The notes under the pieces: model-generated | Told to the model about the DNA's origin: nothing | The model's input: only the letters and a program-made list of their open reading frames with translations | The model's database searches: none | In this document: piece after piece, positions 11,301 through 21,823 of the stretch | Position numbering within the stretch: the first letter of the stretch is position 1 | Layout: each line of letters starts with the position of its first letter | Translations under genes and position numbers: made by a program | DNA from: Sphaerolaimus hirsutus | Taxonomy: Eukaryota > Nematoda > Chromadorea > Monhysterida > Sphaerolaimidae | Length of the DNA stretch: 64,000 nt | Assembly (NCBI GenBank): GCA_964036195.1 | Contig: OZ038451.1 | Coordinates: 12,838,529 to 12,902,528, forward strand | Reading direction: 5' to 3'

Positions 11301-14300
11301 TCGTATTTCCGCGCTGCATGGACCAGACCTCGGACATGCATTACTTCGGATTCAGAAAATTCGGAAAAATTCGGATCTCAGAGTATTCTATTTCAGGGAT
11401 ATCGATAGACTGAAAGCTGCTCATTTACGTTCATTACTCTTTTTCTCTTGGGACTTGGAAGAATGCCAAGTAACCCACGTAAAGTGACCATAACAAAAGT
11501 GGCACTTAAATTTCTCCACTGCACCCTGTAAATAATAGCCCTTAATTTTCGACACTGTTTCATTTCGCAGGCGAAAGGCGGCGGCTTCGAGAACGAGGAA
11601 GCCTACCCCGAGTGCTCTTTGATCTTCCTGGACATCCAGAACATCCACGTGATGCGCGAGAGTTTCCGCAAGCTGCGAGACATGTGCTTCCCCAGGGTGG
11701 ACGAGAAGAACTTCCTCACGCTGCTAGAAGAGAGCAGGTGGCTGGAGCATGTTAAGGTTGAATTGGGGGGGGGGGGTTCTAGGGGTCAATTCCGCAAAAG
11801 GAGAAGTGAAGTGAAATAAAAGTGAAGTTAAGTCAGAAATAAATAATAATAATAATAACTGTAAGGATGAAATCTAACCTAGAAAGCGTTGTTTCTGATG
11901 ACGACAATGAAGATTTAGTGGGAAACATGCCGATTTTTCGCAGAATTTTGGACCAAATGGAAAATGTTACCTTATTTTGGAATGATTTTGGAAAATGTTA
12001 CCTTATTCAAAAAAAACTAAATATTTCACTTTCGCTTCCCATTTCACTCCTCATTTCACTTCGCACTTCTCATTTCACTTCACACTTCTCATTTTACGGA
12101 ATTGGCACCAGCTGGACATAAAACACAAAACTGAAGTGGTCGGTCTCAAATTATGTTTAAAAATTAATTTGCGCTCTGCCTATCCCGTTTTGTTTGTAAT
12201 TTGCTTTTTGTTTAATAAAGATTTTTTTCTGTACATTTTATGTTTGTCTGATTGACTTAATTGGCTGATTTTGGTAATTTGGGGTTGTTATCGCGTGAGT
12301 TGCTTGCACTGTTTAAGCCAATCCAATCCAACCATATAAACTTGTAATATCATCGCTGTAGACACCGGTCATTCTCCCCGACACTTCAAACACCCCCCCC
12401 CCCCCCATCCAGCAAATAATCGCGGGCGCGGCGCGCATAGTGGACAAGATCGAGAACCACAAAAACTCTGTGTTGGTGCACTGCAGCGACGGGTGGGACA
12501 GAACGGCGCAGCTGAACTCGCTCGCCATGCTCATGCTCGACTCCTACTACAGGACGATCATTGGCTTCGAGACGCTCGTCGAGAAGGAGTGGTGCGCCTT
12601 CGGACATCAGTTCGCTACTGTGAGCTACTGCGGTACTGGTGCACTTGAACGTCAGTAGAGTGTCAAAAGAAATTACGGGAAACGAAAAAAATTTAGCACG
12701 TGGCGGAAAACGGAAAAACTTACACTTACCGGAGAACGGAAAAATTACATGCCAGAAAACGGGAAGCAAAGTTTTCATGGAACCAGAAGCAATGGAAACA
12801 TTTTGCCATAAATGGTCAAAATATGCAGAAATTTTTCCGAAAATAGAAAAAGTTTGCTGAAATTTTGCTGGAAATGGAAAAAAAATTACTGAAATTTTGC
12901 TGGAAACGGGTAACAAGTAACAGGTTTACCAGTTTGGCTGAAAAAGAAAACTGAGAGTTGCCGAAAAAAACAGATAGGGAAATGGAAAAAATTAGCTATC
13001 GGAAATCGGAAACGGAAAAAAATTGCCTCTGGAAAATGGAAACGATAAAAACCCGGACAATTGCGCCCTAGTTGTAAGACGGGTGTAATGGTGTGTTTCC
13101 GTGCAGCGCTGCGGACACGGCGAGGACAAGCACTCGGCTTCTGAGCGTTCGCCTGTATTTTTGCAGTTCATCGATTCTGTTTGGCAGTTGACGCAAATGG
13201 TTAATTTTTTATTGCACACTATCCTGTGTAAAATTCCGTTGCGAAAATCGCATACCACCCTTTCTGTCGCAGTTCCCCACGGCGTTCGAATTCAACGCTC
13301 AGTTTCTGATCTGCATTTTGGACGAACTATACAGCTGTAGATTTGGCACTTTTCTGTACAATACGGAGCAGATGCGTCGCAGAGAGGTTCGTTCTTACCG
13401 CCCATATTGCTGTTTTGGTGAATGGTCGATCAATTTGTTTTGGTTTTGCGTTTTTTGCAACTTATTGGTAACTTGTTGTTAACTTGAAAAACCGTTCAAA
13501 ACTTGGTCAGTCGATGCGCTCCAATGGGGGTAGCCCCCGCGAAGCCACCCCCCCCCGAAAAATCGATTTTTTTCAGCTATCTATCCTTCCGGAGTAGCGA
13601 TCAACCCACCAACCCCCGGGATGGTCAAAATCCTTTACACCCTTAATTCATTCTGTCCATTACAGCCTGTGCAATTAAATTTCCCCACCCCTCAGTTAGT
13701 CCGTGACAAGACCGTATCTCTCTGGTCGTTCGTCAACTCGGAGGTGTGCACCACCGGTCGCTTCGTGAACGCCCTGTACAACGAGGCCACCCGCAAAGAT
13801 GTCTTGGTGCCGGCCAGGTCGCTCAGAAGGATGCGGCTCTTTGCGGAGTATTATTTGAGGTGGAACCCTTTGGTTGGAGTGCATATGAGAATGGTTGGTG
13901 GGGCGATTGTGGATCGTAGCCCAAATCGGGGGTAGTATTTTGAGTGGACTGGCGCACAGTTATTTGCATTCTATACCAGAAAAGCCTATAATGGCCCTGC
14001 GACCCCCCTTCCCCGACCCCCGAGCTCTCCCCCGCGCCCCAGCCCCACCTTCACCAACCCCCCGTCCCCCCGTGCCCCCCAGCCCCCCTCCCCACCAGAA
14101 GAATTTTCAGTTATCTATCCCTGAGGAATCGCTATTTGCTATCTATCCGGTCAAAATCTTGGAGACCCTGGCAGTGGCATGCGTGCGCGTGTGCCGCGGT
14201 TGTCCAGGGGTGTTTGCTGCCCGCTGCGCGCACACAATAGTCCACTGAGCCTAGGGTTTATTCGCCTCAAATTTCACCCCTGTCCATCGTCGCAGGAGTC

Positions 14301-14457
14301 AGAAGAGAGAGTTCATCAATACCTACTGGCTTTAAAGCGGCGCCTGTGCGCCGAGGCTGAGAAAACTAAGCAGCAACAGCACGGCGGATCGCCGCAGTTG
14401 GAACAGCCGGCCAGGCACAGTCCGTCGCCGAATGCAAATTTGGTGTTCAAGTGTTGA
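8367..14457 (+). CDS. mtm-1: Myotubularin phosphoinositide 3-phosphatase (MTM1/MTMR2 type)
   Basis: Fourteen exons with consistent phases: 8367-8429, 8509-8584, 8745-8869, 9521-9628, 9859-9960, 10242-10412, 10493-10576, 10998-11189, 11571-11756, 12413-12619, 13107-13199, 13273-13386, 13696-13893, 14296-14457. The product is 626 residues, close to human MTMR2. Family members remove the 3-phosphate from PI3P and PI(3,5)P2 on endosomal membranes. The PH-GRAM region (about 35-160) opens with '[12 protein letters not shown]' and includes '[10 protein letters not shown]'. The phosphatase follows, with '[11 protein letters not shown]', '[13 protein letters not shown]' and '[18 protein letters not shown]'. 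The active-site motif HCSDGWDRT is intact, with the nucleophile at about Cys393. After it come 'FETLVEKEW', '[15 protein letters not shown]' and a charged C-terminal helix ('[21 protein letters not shown]'), probably a coiled coil. An upstream start is used because the short exon 8367-8429 splices in phase. None of the 13 introns is itself an introner, although the intron 11757-12412 carries a related element. Confidence 0.95.
8895..9085 (-). repeat. tRNA-derived SINE in myotubularin intron 3
   Basis: Read on the minus strand, a tRNA-like head contains a box A (TGGCTCGGTGGT, near 9063-9077) and a box B (GGGTTCGATCTC, near 9022-9034), separated by a GC hairpin of the anticodon-arm kind. The expected U33 is absent. 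An unrelated body follows, with an A-rich end near 8900. I read it as a SINE or tRNA pseudogene, not a working tRNA. Confidence 0.65.
10690..10860. repeat. Dispersed repeat, copy in myotubularin intron 7
   Basis: The stretch with ATACATTGAGAG and TGTGGAAGCACATT recurs, diverged, near 19400-19510 and 20080-20235, where it leads into the GGTCCC hAT-like elements. Its class is unknown. Confidence 0.55.
11782..12108. repeat. Introner-related foldback inside myotubularin intron 9
   Basis: The left end is GGGGTCAATTCCGCAAAAG after CTA. The right end is TTACGGAATTGGCAC before CAG. The interior has facing GAAGTGAAGTGAAA and CATTTCACTTC words. It shares termini with the introners but not their TGTAAAATGTC interior. 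It sits wholly within an existing intron, so it does not set the splice sites. Confidence 0.75.
12650..13075. repeat. GGAAAACGGAAAA word repeat in myotubularin intron 10
   Basis: About 400 bp of irregular GGAAAACGGAAAA, CGGAAAAC and GGAAATGGAAAAA words. This is the reverse complement of the TTTTCCGTTTTCCG array at 110-350. It is probably a decayed member of the same word-built element family. Confidence 0.6.
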
Positions 14458-14468
14458 TACATATCAAA

Positions 14469-14690
14469 GGCGGCGCGCACACTAGTTGACACATGCGTGT
14501 CAACTGGCCTCTGTCAACCTAGATTTCGGATTCACGTGTCGCACAGCGATCTTCCAATGCACTTCCCGTGATATTTATTTTTCAACTTTGCCGCATGTTC
14601 ATTGGAAGATCGCTCTGCGACACGTGAAGGCGAAATCTGAGTTGACGCAGACGAGTTGACACACCTGTGTCAACTAGTGTGTGCGCCGCC
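14469..14690. repeat. Harbinger-like MITE, CACACTAGTTGACAC ends
   Basis: The termini GGCGGCGCGCACACTAGTT and its near-perfect inverse at 14671-14690 are flanked by AAA on both sides (14466-14468, 14691-14693). Inner arms (ACGTGTCGCAGAGCGATCTTC-like) also pair. It begins 11 bp after the myotubularin stop codon, so it may lie in the 3' UTR. Confidence 0.8.
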
Positions 14691-15966
14691 AAAGTGTTTT
14701 AAGCGGTAGCGCTGATTTGATTTGATTTGATTTTAGTTGAGTATAAATACGAACCAAAGCGCTTGAGGGTGCCCGTGTTGGGTCATGTTCATTCAAAGAT
14801 CTTTATAGTGTTGGTAATGGTTTTTTATGCCGAAAGTGTTAACATTAGGGTTACCCGCCCTATGGCTGGATTTTGGAATATATATTTTCAAAGGCATGGT
14901 CGATGAACAGTTGGTTTTTCAACCCTAGTTTACATCTGCGTTAATTTTATATGCGTGATAAATACTCGTCAGATTTAGATTTTTCCGAGTCTTTGTGCCT
15001 CTATTGAGGAATTTTTTTTCTAAAAAATTGAATGACATTTTCGCTTAGAATTTTATGCGCCACGCGGCAGAGTAAATTCAATCAGCCATCCACTCGACCC
15101 CTTGTTCACAAATCAACGCTTGAATAGATTTCCGCGTCGTGACAGCCTGTTAACTGTCAAAATATAGAGCGTCGTAATTTAACTAATGGATTTGCTTCGT
15201 ACTCCACACGCTGCAATTGCTTTTGCTGTTTTATTCAACAATTGGGTGAACGCGTCAATATGTAAACTTTTGTGTAGAGTTAAAAAAAATTATTTTGCTC
15301 TGACTGTTCTAATCAAAATTAAAATCAGATTTTTTCAAGTGGCCCAAAAAGTGACTTTCGATTTTTTCTCAATAAAAAAAATAAAATGAAAAGATTTTTT
15401 TAAAACGGCCCACAATTAGTATATATTTATATGTATTTGAAGTCAAACATGATAAATTGTCATGGGTGGAGCCATGGGTTAGAATTGGTGGTGACTTCTG
15501 CCAAAAATCCAGTTTTATGTCAGCTTTATGTGAAATTGGACGTGTCATTAGTCACATCGGTGAAATTGGTAATCAATCACAAAAAGCGATGCGAAACAGC
15601 GTGCTTCCGCGTAAAAAAAATCGTAAAATACCTAGCGAATTGCTACCAAGAATTTTGCATTTGATTTAAAAATATCAAGTTGACCCCTCCGGTTTTTAAA
15701 AAATCTGATTTTTTTTCAAAATCGGTGTGAAAATCAAGTGACATCCCTACGTTTATGAAACTGTGCTCTAGTTTAGTTGACGTTTAGCGGGTTAAGTGGG
15801 TTTTTGTACATCTTAGTCTAATTGTGCTTCTTTCACGCCGGGTCGCTCTAGGCCCTGTGGGTGGAAATTTTCGATTCTCTTTGTGATCGAGCAGCACTCC
15901 CCAGTGGCTGAACTCTCGCCCGGAGAGTGTATTACCCGCCTTGTCATGATATTGTGGCCAGTAGTG

Positions 15967-16855
15967 CAGAGTTGTTAAAAGTACGAACTTTTTTCAAAGT
16001 ATTTTTTATGCGTAAATTATTTTGTTTTTTACTCACCCTCTGAGTACGGAAAGCGTAAAGTAAACGTTTTTACTTTTATTCGCGAGTAAATGTGAGTAAA
16101 ATACTTTTTCCCAGAAAGCGTAAATGGGAGTATTTTTTTCTCAGGGAAGCGTAAAAGTGAGTAGAATTACATTTTCTTTCTGGAAAATGTAGAAGGGAGT
16201 TATGAATGTTTACCCTGGACAACAAAAGGAGTTTTCGTTCGATTAATGCTGTATATCCTCGAATAAGTCCCCCGGGAGTTTTTTTTGAGGGGGGAGTTAT
16301 TCGCGGGGGGGGGGGTATTTTTACGTCAGAATTTTCAGTCAAATGTTTGATTTATTTACTGTACAAATAGGGTAATATTGATAACATAAATCATTCGATG
16401 GAATACAAAATGCACAATTCAAGCAGTGAAATCATTATCAGTGAACTCTAGCTGCAAAATAATACGTATATTTATTTACACATTAAATAAATAAAACTTA
16501 TTTTGTAAATGTTATATGCTGTGAAATGTTTTCTACCCATAAAGTGGGGGTGTTATTTGAAGGGGGAGTTATTTATTTCTCACACTCACAAGAGGGGGGA
16601 CTTATTCCAGAGGGGAGAGTTATTCCAGGGGGGGACTTATTCGAGGATATATGGTAAGTGTTCTTTATGAAAAGCAGAGGTCTTGAATGGGAAAAATTCT
16701 CTTTCTGTACTCGCAAAAGTTACTCTGCTGTACTCAAGTACTCTCAAAAAATTAAGCATATAGGTGAGTGAAGATACTTTTTTTCAAAGTATGCGTATTT
16801 ACTCGGTACAAGTATGCATACTTTTTGAGTAAAAGTAAATACGCATTAACAACTG
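15967..16855. repeat. hAT-like element, CAGAGTTGTTAAAAGTAC ends
   Basis: The ends CAGAGTTGTTAAAAGTAC and TACGCATTAACAACTG are flanked by near-identical 8-bp duplications (CAGTAGTG and CAGTAGCG). The interior is repeated GTAAA/TTTAC words, with another foldback nested at 16247-16654. Partial relatives occur at 2281, 17715, 57013, 60195 and 63779. Confidence 0.85.
16247..16654. repeat. Foldback MITE nested in the hAT-like element
   Basis: The ends TATATCCTCGAATAAGTCCC and GGGGACTTATTCGAGGATAT face each other. A close relative at 51640-52034 has TA at both edges, which suggests a Tc1/mariner-type insertion. Confidence 0.8.
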
Positions 16856-18481
16856 CAGTAGCGCGGCGCGCTGCAGATTTGTTTAGCTGTTGCATAGTTC
16901 AATTTGAGGTCCATTCGATGCACGCACTGGTTGAGAAATGAGAACGGAGGAAACACGGCCCGTCCGGTCGGCCCGCACGACATTTTACGGCGAAATTCAA
17001 TATTACTTGGCGGCTATGCGCTTTTGGTTGGCGCGCCAGCCTCTAAAACGCAATACAATTTTACCAGCGCTCGAGAAGTTCGCCCGCGCAGATGCGTTTA
17101 ATCAAAAATCGTCATAAAAACGACCACTCGAGAGGCCTGGGGCGGATGGCCCTAGTTCAAATGTTAAAAGCTCCGTCAATTTTGAGTTTGAATGCAAGTT
17201 TTGGAAGTCTGCAAGCGCTGTAGTGATCTGTGCTTAGGTAATATGAATCATTCTCCTAGCAAATACGCAGGTATTCGCTTAGCGAATATTTACATGGATA
17301 ATTGCCTTCTACTATTTACTTGCGCAAATCACAGTAGATACTAGGTAGATAGACGTCGTGAACCCATCCACTTAATTCCGTCTTTTTCGTTTTTACATTA
17401 TTTTACAGTACAGTATTTATCGTAAATCCTCGAATAGTTCCCGTGGGACATTTTTCGGTTAAACTATTAAGCGGGAACTATTTAAGATGGGCTTATTGAA
17501 TTTTCGATCACCTTTCTCTCAATTCATTGTATCAACAACGCTGCGTGGACGAGGCTGTCAGCCGCAAATTCAACTAGGTTTGGTAGCAAAAAACTCCGAT
17601 TTAAAAAATCGCAGCATCGAATCCGATTTTTAAAAAATCGCTGCCAATGATTTTGGTGTGGATGTGCTGGGTACAATGCAAAAACTGCGCATGCGCGCAG
17701 TTTCAAACCCTAATCGAGTACCTTCGAGTAGAGTAGAGTAGTTTTTGTGAGTACAGAAAGAGTAGTTTTGCCATTCAAGACCCTGTTTTTATAAAGAATA
17801 CTTATTGATAGAAGGAAAACACCTTTTTGTTGTCCAGGGTAAACATTCATTATGCTCCCTTTCTACATTTACCAGAAAGAAAAGGTCATTTTACTTTCTT
17901 TTATGCTACCCTGAAAAAAATACTCGCATTTACGCTTTTTGAGAAGATTACTCCCATTTACTCGCACATAAAAGTTAAAAAATTTTGTTACTTAATGCTT
18001 TCTGTACCCGGGGGGTGGGGGGTGAGTAAAAACAAAATACTTCACAAATATGCATACTTTCAAAAAGTTCGGTATTTTTAACAGCTCTGCTTTGCGGCAG
18101 ATTTGCCGGTGTAACATCTATTTCTTTATGCTTTTAACCCAAGTATTATATTTATATATCTATTGCTTTTATTGGTGAAGTATACACAATTGTTCTAATG
18201 TGTTCTCATATCAAACATTAATAGATTTCTGAAATCGATTTTTGACCAACTCTAAATTCAACAAACAAATAGTGCTAAGATTCACGTCCATCAATTTCGT
18301 TAACCAGAAACCAGGAATTTTAACACGAATGTTCTGTCGGGCATAGGGATGGAAAAGATTTATTTTTAGCTACCCTGTCTTTTTTCAAAAACTGTCCTTT
18401 GTGAAAAAATCTCCCAGATATGGTTAACATTATAAGTGGTGATTTCTGACAAATAACCCATTTTTATGTCAAATCTTTGTG

Positions 18482-19353
18482 TACACTAACGGCCAGAATA
18501 GTTGAGACTCCACCCTTGTCTCACAAGGGAAATTTGTTCAGGTGAGGTCCGACTGTGTTTGCATGCACGTCACTCCTCAACCGCTGAGCGAAAATAATTG
18601 ATATTTAAATATAATGTAATTTTATGTCGGGGCTAACGTGAAAATCGATGGCATCTTTCTTTGACTCCCCTGACCCAAGATATAGTGGGTCTGAAAAAAC
18701 GTAAATTTTTCCAAAAAAAATTTCGGTGTCTCCCAGAAATAACAAAATTTGCATGTTGTTCATTTGTCGACCGATTTTTGTCAATCGACTTTTAAAATGA
18801 TCAAAAATGATTGGAGAGTTCATTTTTGAGGTCAAATCAGTGATGTAGAATTGTGCTTATGTCGATTTGGTCCTGTGGTTATTGATACGAATGAAAGGCA
18901 GATATTTGAAGTGCTTTAACTGTTGATTGGTAAGAGATATCGATCTGATTTTTTCGGTATTGTTTCTCTCAATCAAGAGTATACCATAGCATGTTCAGAA
19001 AGAAAAATTATTTTTTTTGTGTTGAAAAAATTAGTCAAATCAGCATACAATATTTATACATCACTAATCTGACGTCAAAAATGGAAATCTTCAGGTTGTC
19101 CTGATCATTGTAAGAGTTGAATGATCCAAATCAGCCCAGAAATGGCCAAGTTATTAAGCTTCAAAGTCAATCACCCAGATTGGCCAGCAAACAAATTTTT
19201 TTGGTCATAGTGCCGACCTGTCAACCCAACATACTCAAACAGCATCAAAATTGGGCCAGGGACACGCGACTGAGAAGCAACAAAAGTGTGGTGGACCCCC
19301 AGCCTCCCATTTCTCTATGGTGAAAAGTCTCAACTATTCTGGCTGCTAGTGTA
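18482..19353. mobile_element. Tc1/mariner-like non-autonomous element
   Basis: Inverted termini of about 28 bp: TACACTAACGGCCAGAATAG at the left and the inverse of TACACTAGCAGCCAGAATAG at the right, with TA at each edge as in Tc1/mariner insertions. The 872-bp body has no long open frame and no D-D-D/E transposase motif that I can see, so it needs an enzyme from elsewhere. Confidence 0.85.
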
Positions 19354-19609
19354 TATCACATTTCATTGAACATTCTTGTCTTTAGGTAAGGTTGGTATGC
19401 AATTGTACTTAAAAAGATCAGAAAAGAAGGTTAACATGGAAGTTATTTGAATAAATTGAGAGTGGTGTTTCATATGTTGGAAGCATGTGGAACCACACTG
19501 GCTGGATATTTTATTACTACAGTAACATATCATGGCTTATCATTTACATAGTGTCATGCAGAAATGGTAGCTTTGACATTAAAAATGTCATAAAACCAAT
19601 GGAAACAAC

Positions 19610-20411
19610 TAGGGTTCAAACGGGACCATGGTCCCGGTACATGGTTCGGCAAAAAATCGGGACTGGGGCGGTCCCGGTCCCGGTCCCGACACCCCAGTCC
19701 CGGTCCCGGTCCCGACACCCCAGTCCCGGTCCCGACATTTACAAAAAGCCAGTCCCGGTCCCGGTCCCGACCACCCAGTCCCGGTCCCGGTCCCGGAATT
19801 TTATAGCGGTCCCAACAAGGGATGGAAAAAAACGTATTTTTCAATGACCTGGGTTTAAAGAAATATGTTTTTTTCATAAAAATTTTTTCTCAACGGCTCC
19901 CAAATATAGTTACTATGTGGTCAACATGTACATGTAAATATGCCTGACAAATAGCAGTATCTTATGATGTCTTATATAGCAATACAATGGCTTTGGAGCC
20001 ATGTTGTAGTATTATAAGTGGTGATTCTTGAAAAAAAATCTATTTTAGGTGTTATTACAAGTGTCTTGTGTAACTTGTTACATAAATACATAGTTTTTCA
20101 TAAAATATTCACGACTTCAAGTGAAGATGGAATTGGAATAGTACTTGAATAATGTTATAAGAAAAGGCTAATACATTGAGAGTGTTCCTTCACACAATGG
20201 AGGTGTGTGGAACAACATTGGCTGGGTATTACGTACCAATAGGGTTCAAACGAGACCCCGGTCCCGGTACATGGTTCGGCAAATCCCAGTCCCGGTCCCG
20301 ACCCCCCAGTCCCGGTCCCGGTCCGGACCACCCAGTCCCGGTCCCGGTCCCGACATTAGAAAATTTCTGGTCCCGGTCCCCGTCCGAAAAACTGGTCCCG
20401 TTTGAACCCTA
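19610..20411. repeat. hAT-like composite built of GGTCCC hexamers
   Basis: The left end is TAGGGTTCAAACGGGACC and the right end is GGTCCCGTTTGAACCCTA. A perfect 8-bp duplication GAAACAAC lies outside (19602-19609 and 20412-20419). The interior at both ends is (GGTCCC)n. A second left end at 20226 and a repeat of the flanking sequence suggest an internal duplication or a nested copy. Confidence 0.85.
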
Positions 20412-21730
20412 GAAACAACCACCTAGTACCTAGTGAATAAGTACTAAAAAAATTTAGATTTGCCTTTTTGGAAAAAATGGTCTCAATATGCTTGCTTGTC
20501 TTTATAAAAAGAATTTTTTTAAATATGGTTAAAAACTCATGGCCATCACTAGTCTGGCTTCATCTTGTTTTTAAATGTGCAGTATTTCCCGCCCATGACG
20601 AGGAAACTATTTGAAAGGGGGTTATTTTATTTCCACCCTGCTGTTCAATGCGGGACTAATCAAATAGTTACGGTATTTATTAAGATAATCAAAATGGGGG
20701 CGGTGCGATGCTTTTATGCGGCATTATTAGTGTAACATTATATCAAATGGGTCTTTATTTCGAAACTACTCATCATTATTAGTTTTCCCGTGTGGCCTAT
20801 AAGCTCGTTTCGTCTCTACTGTGTACATTGGAGGAATTGAAGCGGCCGCGGAAGTGGGCGACTTGGTGCATCACGCCGACGTCACGGTGCCGCCGACTGG
20901 TGTTGTCACGTCTGATGCGAGCGTCGCTTTGGCCCTACACACACTAGTTGACATCGGCACTAAATGTCAACTGGTTCCGATCCAAATTCACAGCTTGCTG
21001 ACGAGCAAACGGACGAGGTTCAAATGCATGCTTTGGCTTTTGATCGGAACCAGTTGACATTTGGTACCGATGTCAACTAGTGTGTGTGGACTCATTGTGC
21101 CGCGCTGCGCGCGCTGATTATGCGCATCGCACGGCCGACCGCGGGTGGCTAGAACGGGACGCGGCCGCGCTCGCAGCCGTACGCCCTGTGTGCAACGATG
21201 GAAAAACACAGAAATTGAACACAAAAACTCATTGAGTTTCAGTGTTCTTGTTTCACACAGAAACACTGGAACTCAAATTTTTTGAAAAACTCAAAACTCA
21301 AATGAGTTTTTTATTGGAGAACACAGAAACACGGAAACACAGAAAAGTTTTTTTGAGTTTTTTCATTGGATTGGAGGAGTTACAAAAAAAAACACTGAAA
21401 TAAAAACGGAGTTACTCAAGTTTTTTTCTCGTAAAAACCCCTCAAAACACAGGTATTCATTTTTGAAAAACTCAAAACACAGAAAGTGTTTTTTTTCCTG
21501 GAGAACTTGCTCATCGTTGCCTGTGTGTCCTCTGCGCAAGCGCTCAATCATCCGGCCGTATGCTCGCTTCTCGTGTTCACTTCAACACTCTTAATGGCGT
21601 TTTTATTGCCTTTGTCGGCCGTGCCGCCAACGTACACTTCGCTCATTATCGGCCAGGAAGGAGTATGATCATTATAACATAACATACACCGACTCTGACA
21701 TAGCGTGAAACTGTCATGCTTTGCATCGCA

Positions 21731-21823
21731 ATGGCTAATTCGAGCTCGCATGCTGGTAATTCACGCGGCTGCGGCGGCGGCAAAGTCAAAGGGCGCGGCG
21801 GCAAATTCGGTGGCGCCAAAAAG
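21731..21823 (+). CDS. Candidate first exon, Gly/Lys-rich
   Basis: An ATG opens 31 codons, 'MANSSSHAGNSRGCGGG' followed by a KVKGRGGK stretch, ending at AAG before GTAACA, a reasonable donor. GC content is well above the surroundings. It faintly recalls histone H2A N-termini, but no histone-fold exon follows within reach. I do not assign a function. It may be chance. Confidence 0.25.

Larger units (their letters stand above)
14691..18481. other. Gene-free stretch
   Basis: I see no gene. 14700-15960 is AT-rich with nothing recognisable. 15967-16855 is a hAT-like element with a second element nested in it. 16900-17110 is moderately GC-rich without a supported frame. 17715-18085 repeats the TACTCCCATTTACTC / AGCGTAAA word family. 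Confidence 0.5.

Noticed and set aside
18605..19323. Transposase for the mariner-like element
   Set aside because: Frames are under 80 codons, on mixed strands, with no D-D-D/E spacing or helix-turn-helix that I can recognise.
19485..19877. Pro/Gly/Arg-Ser-repeat frames on both strands
   Set aside because: They are translations of the GGTCCC hexamer array inside a hAT-like element.
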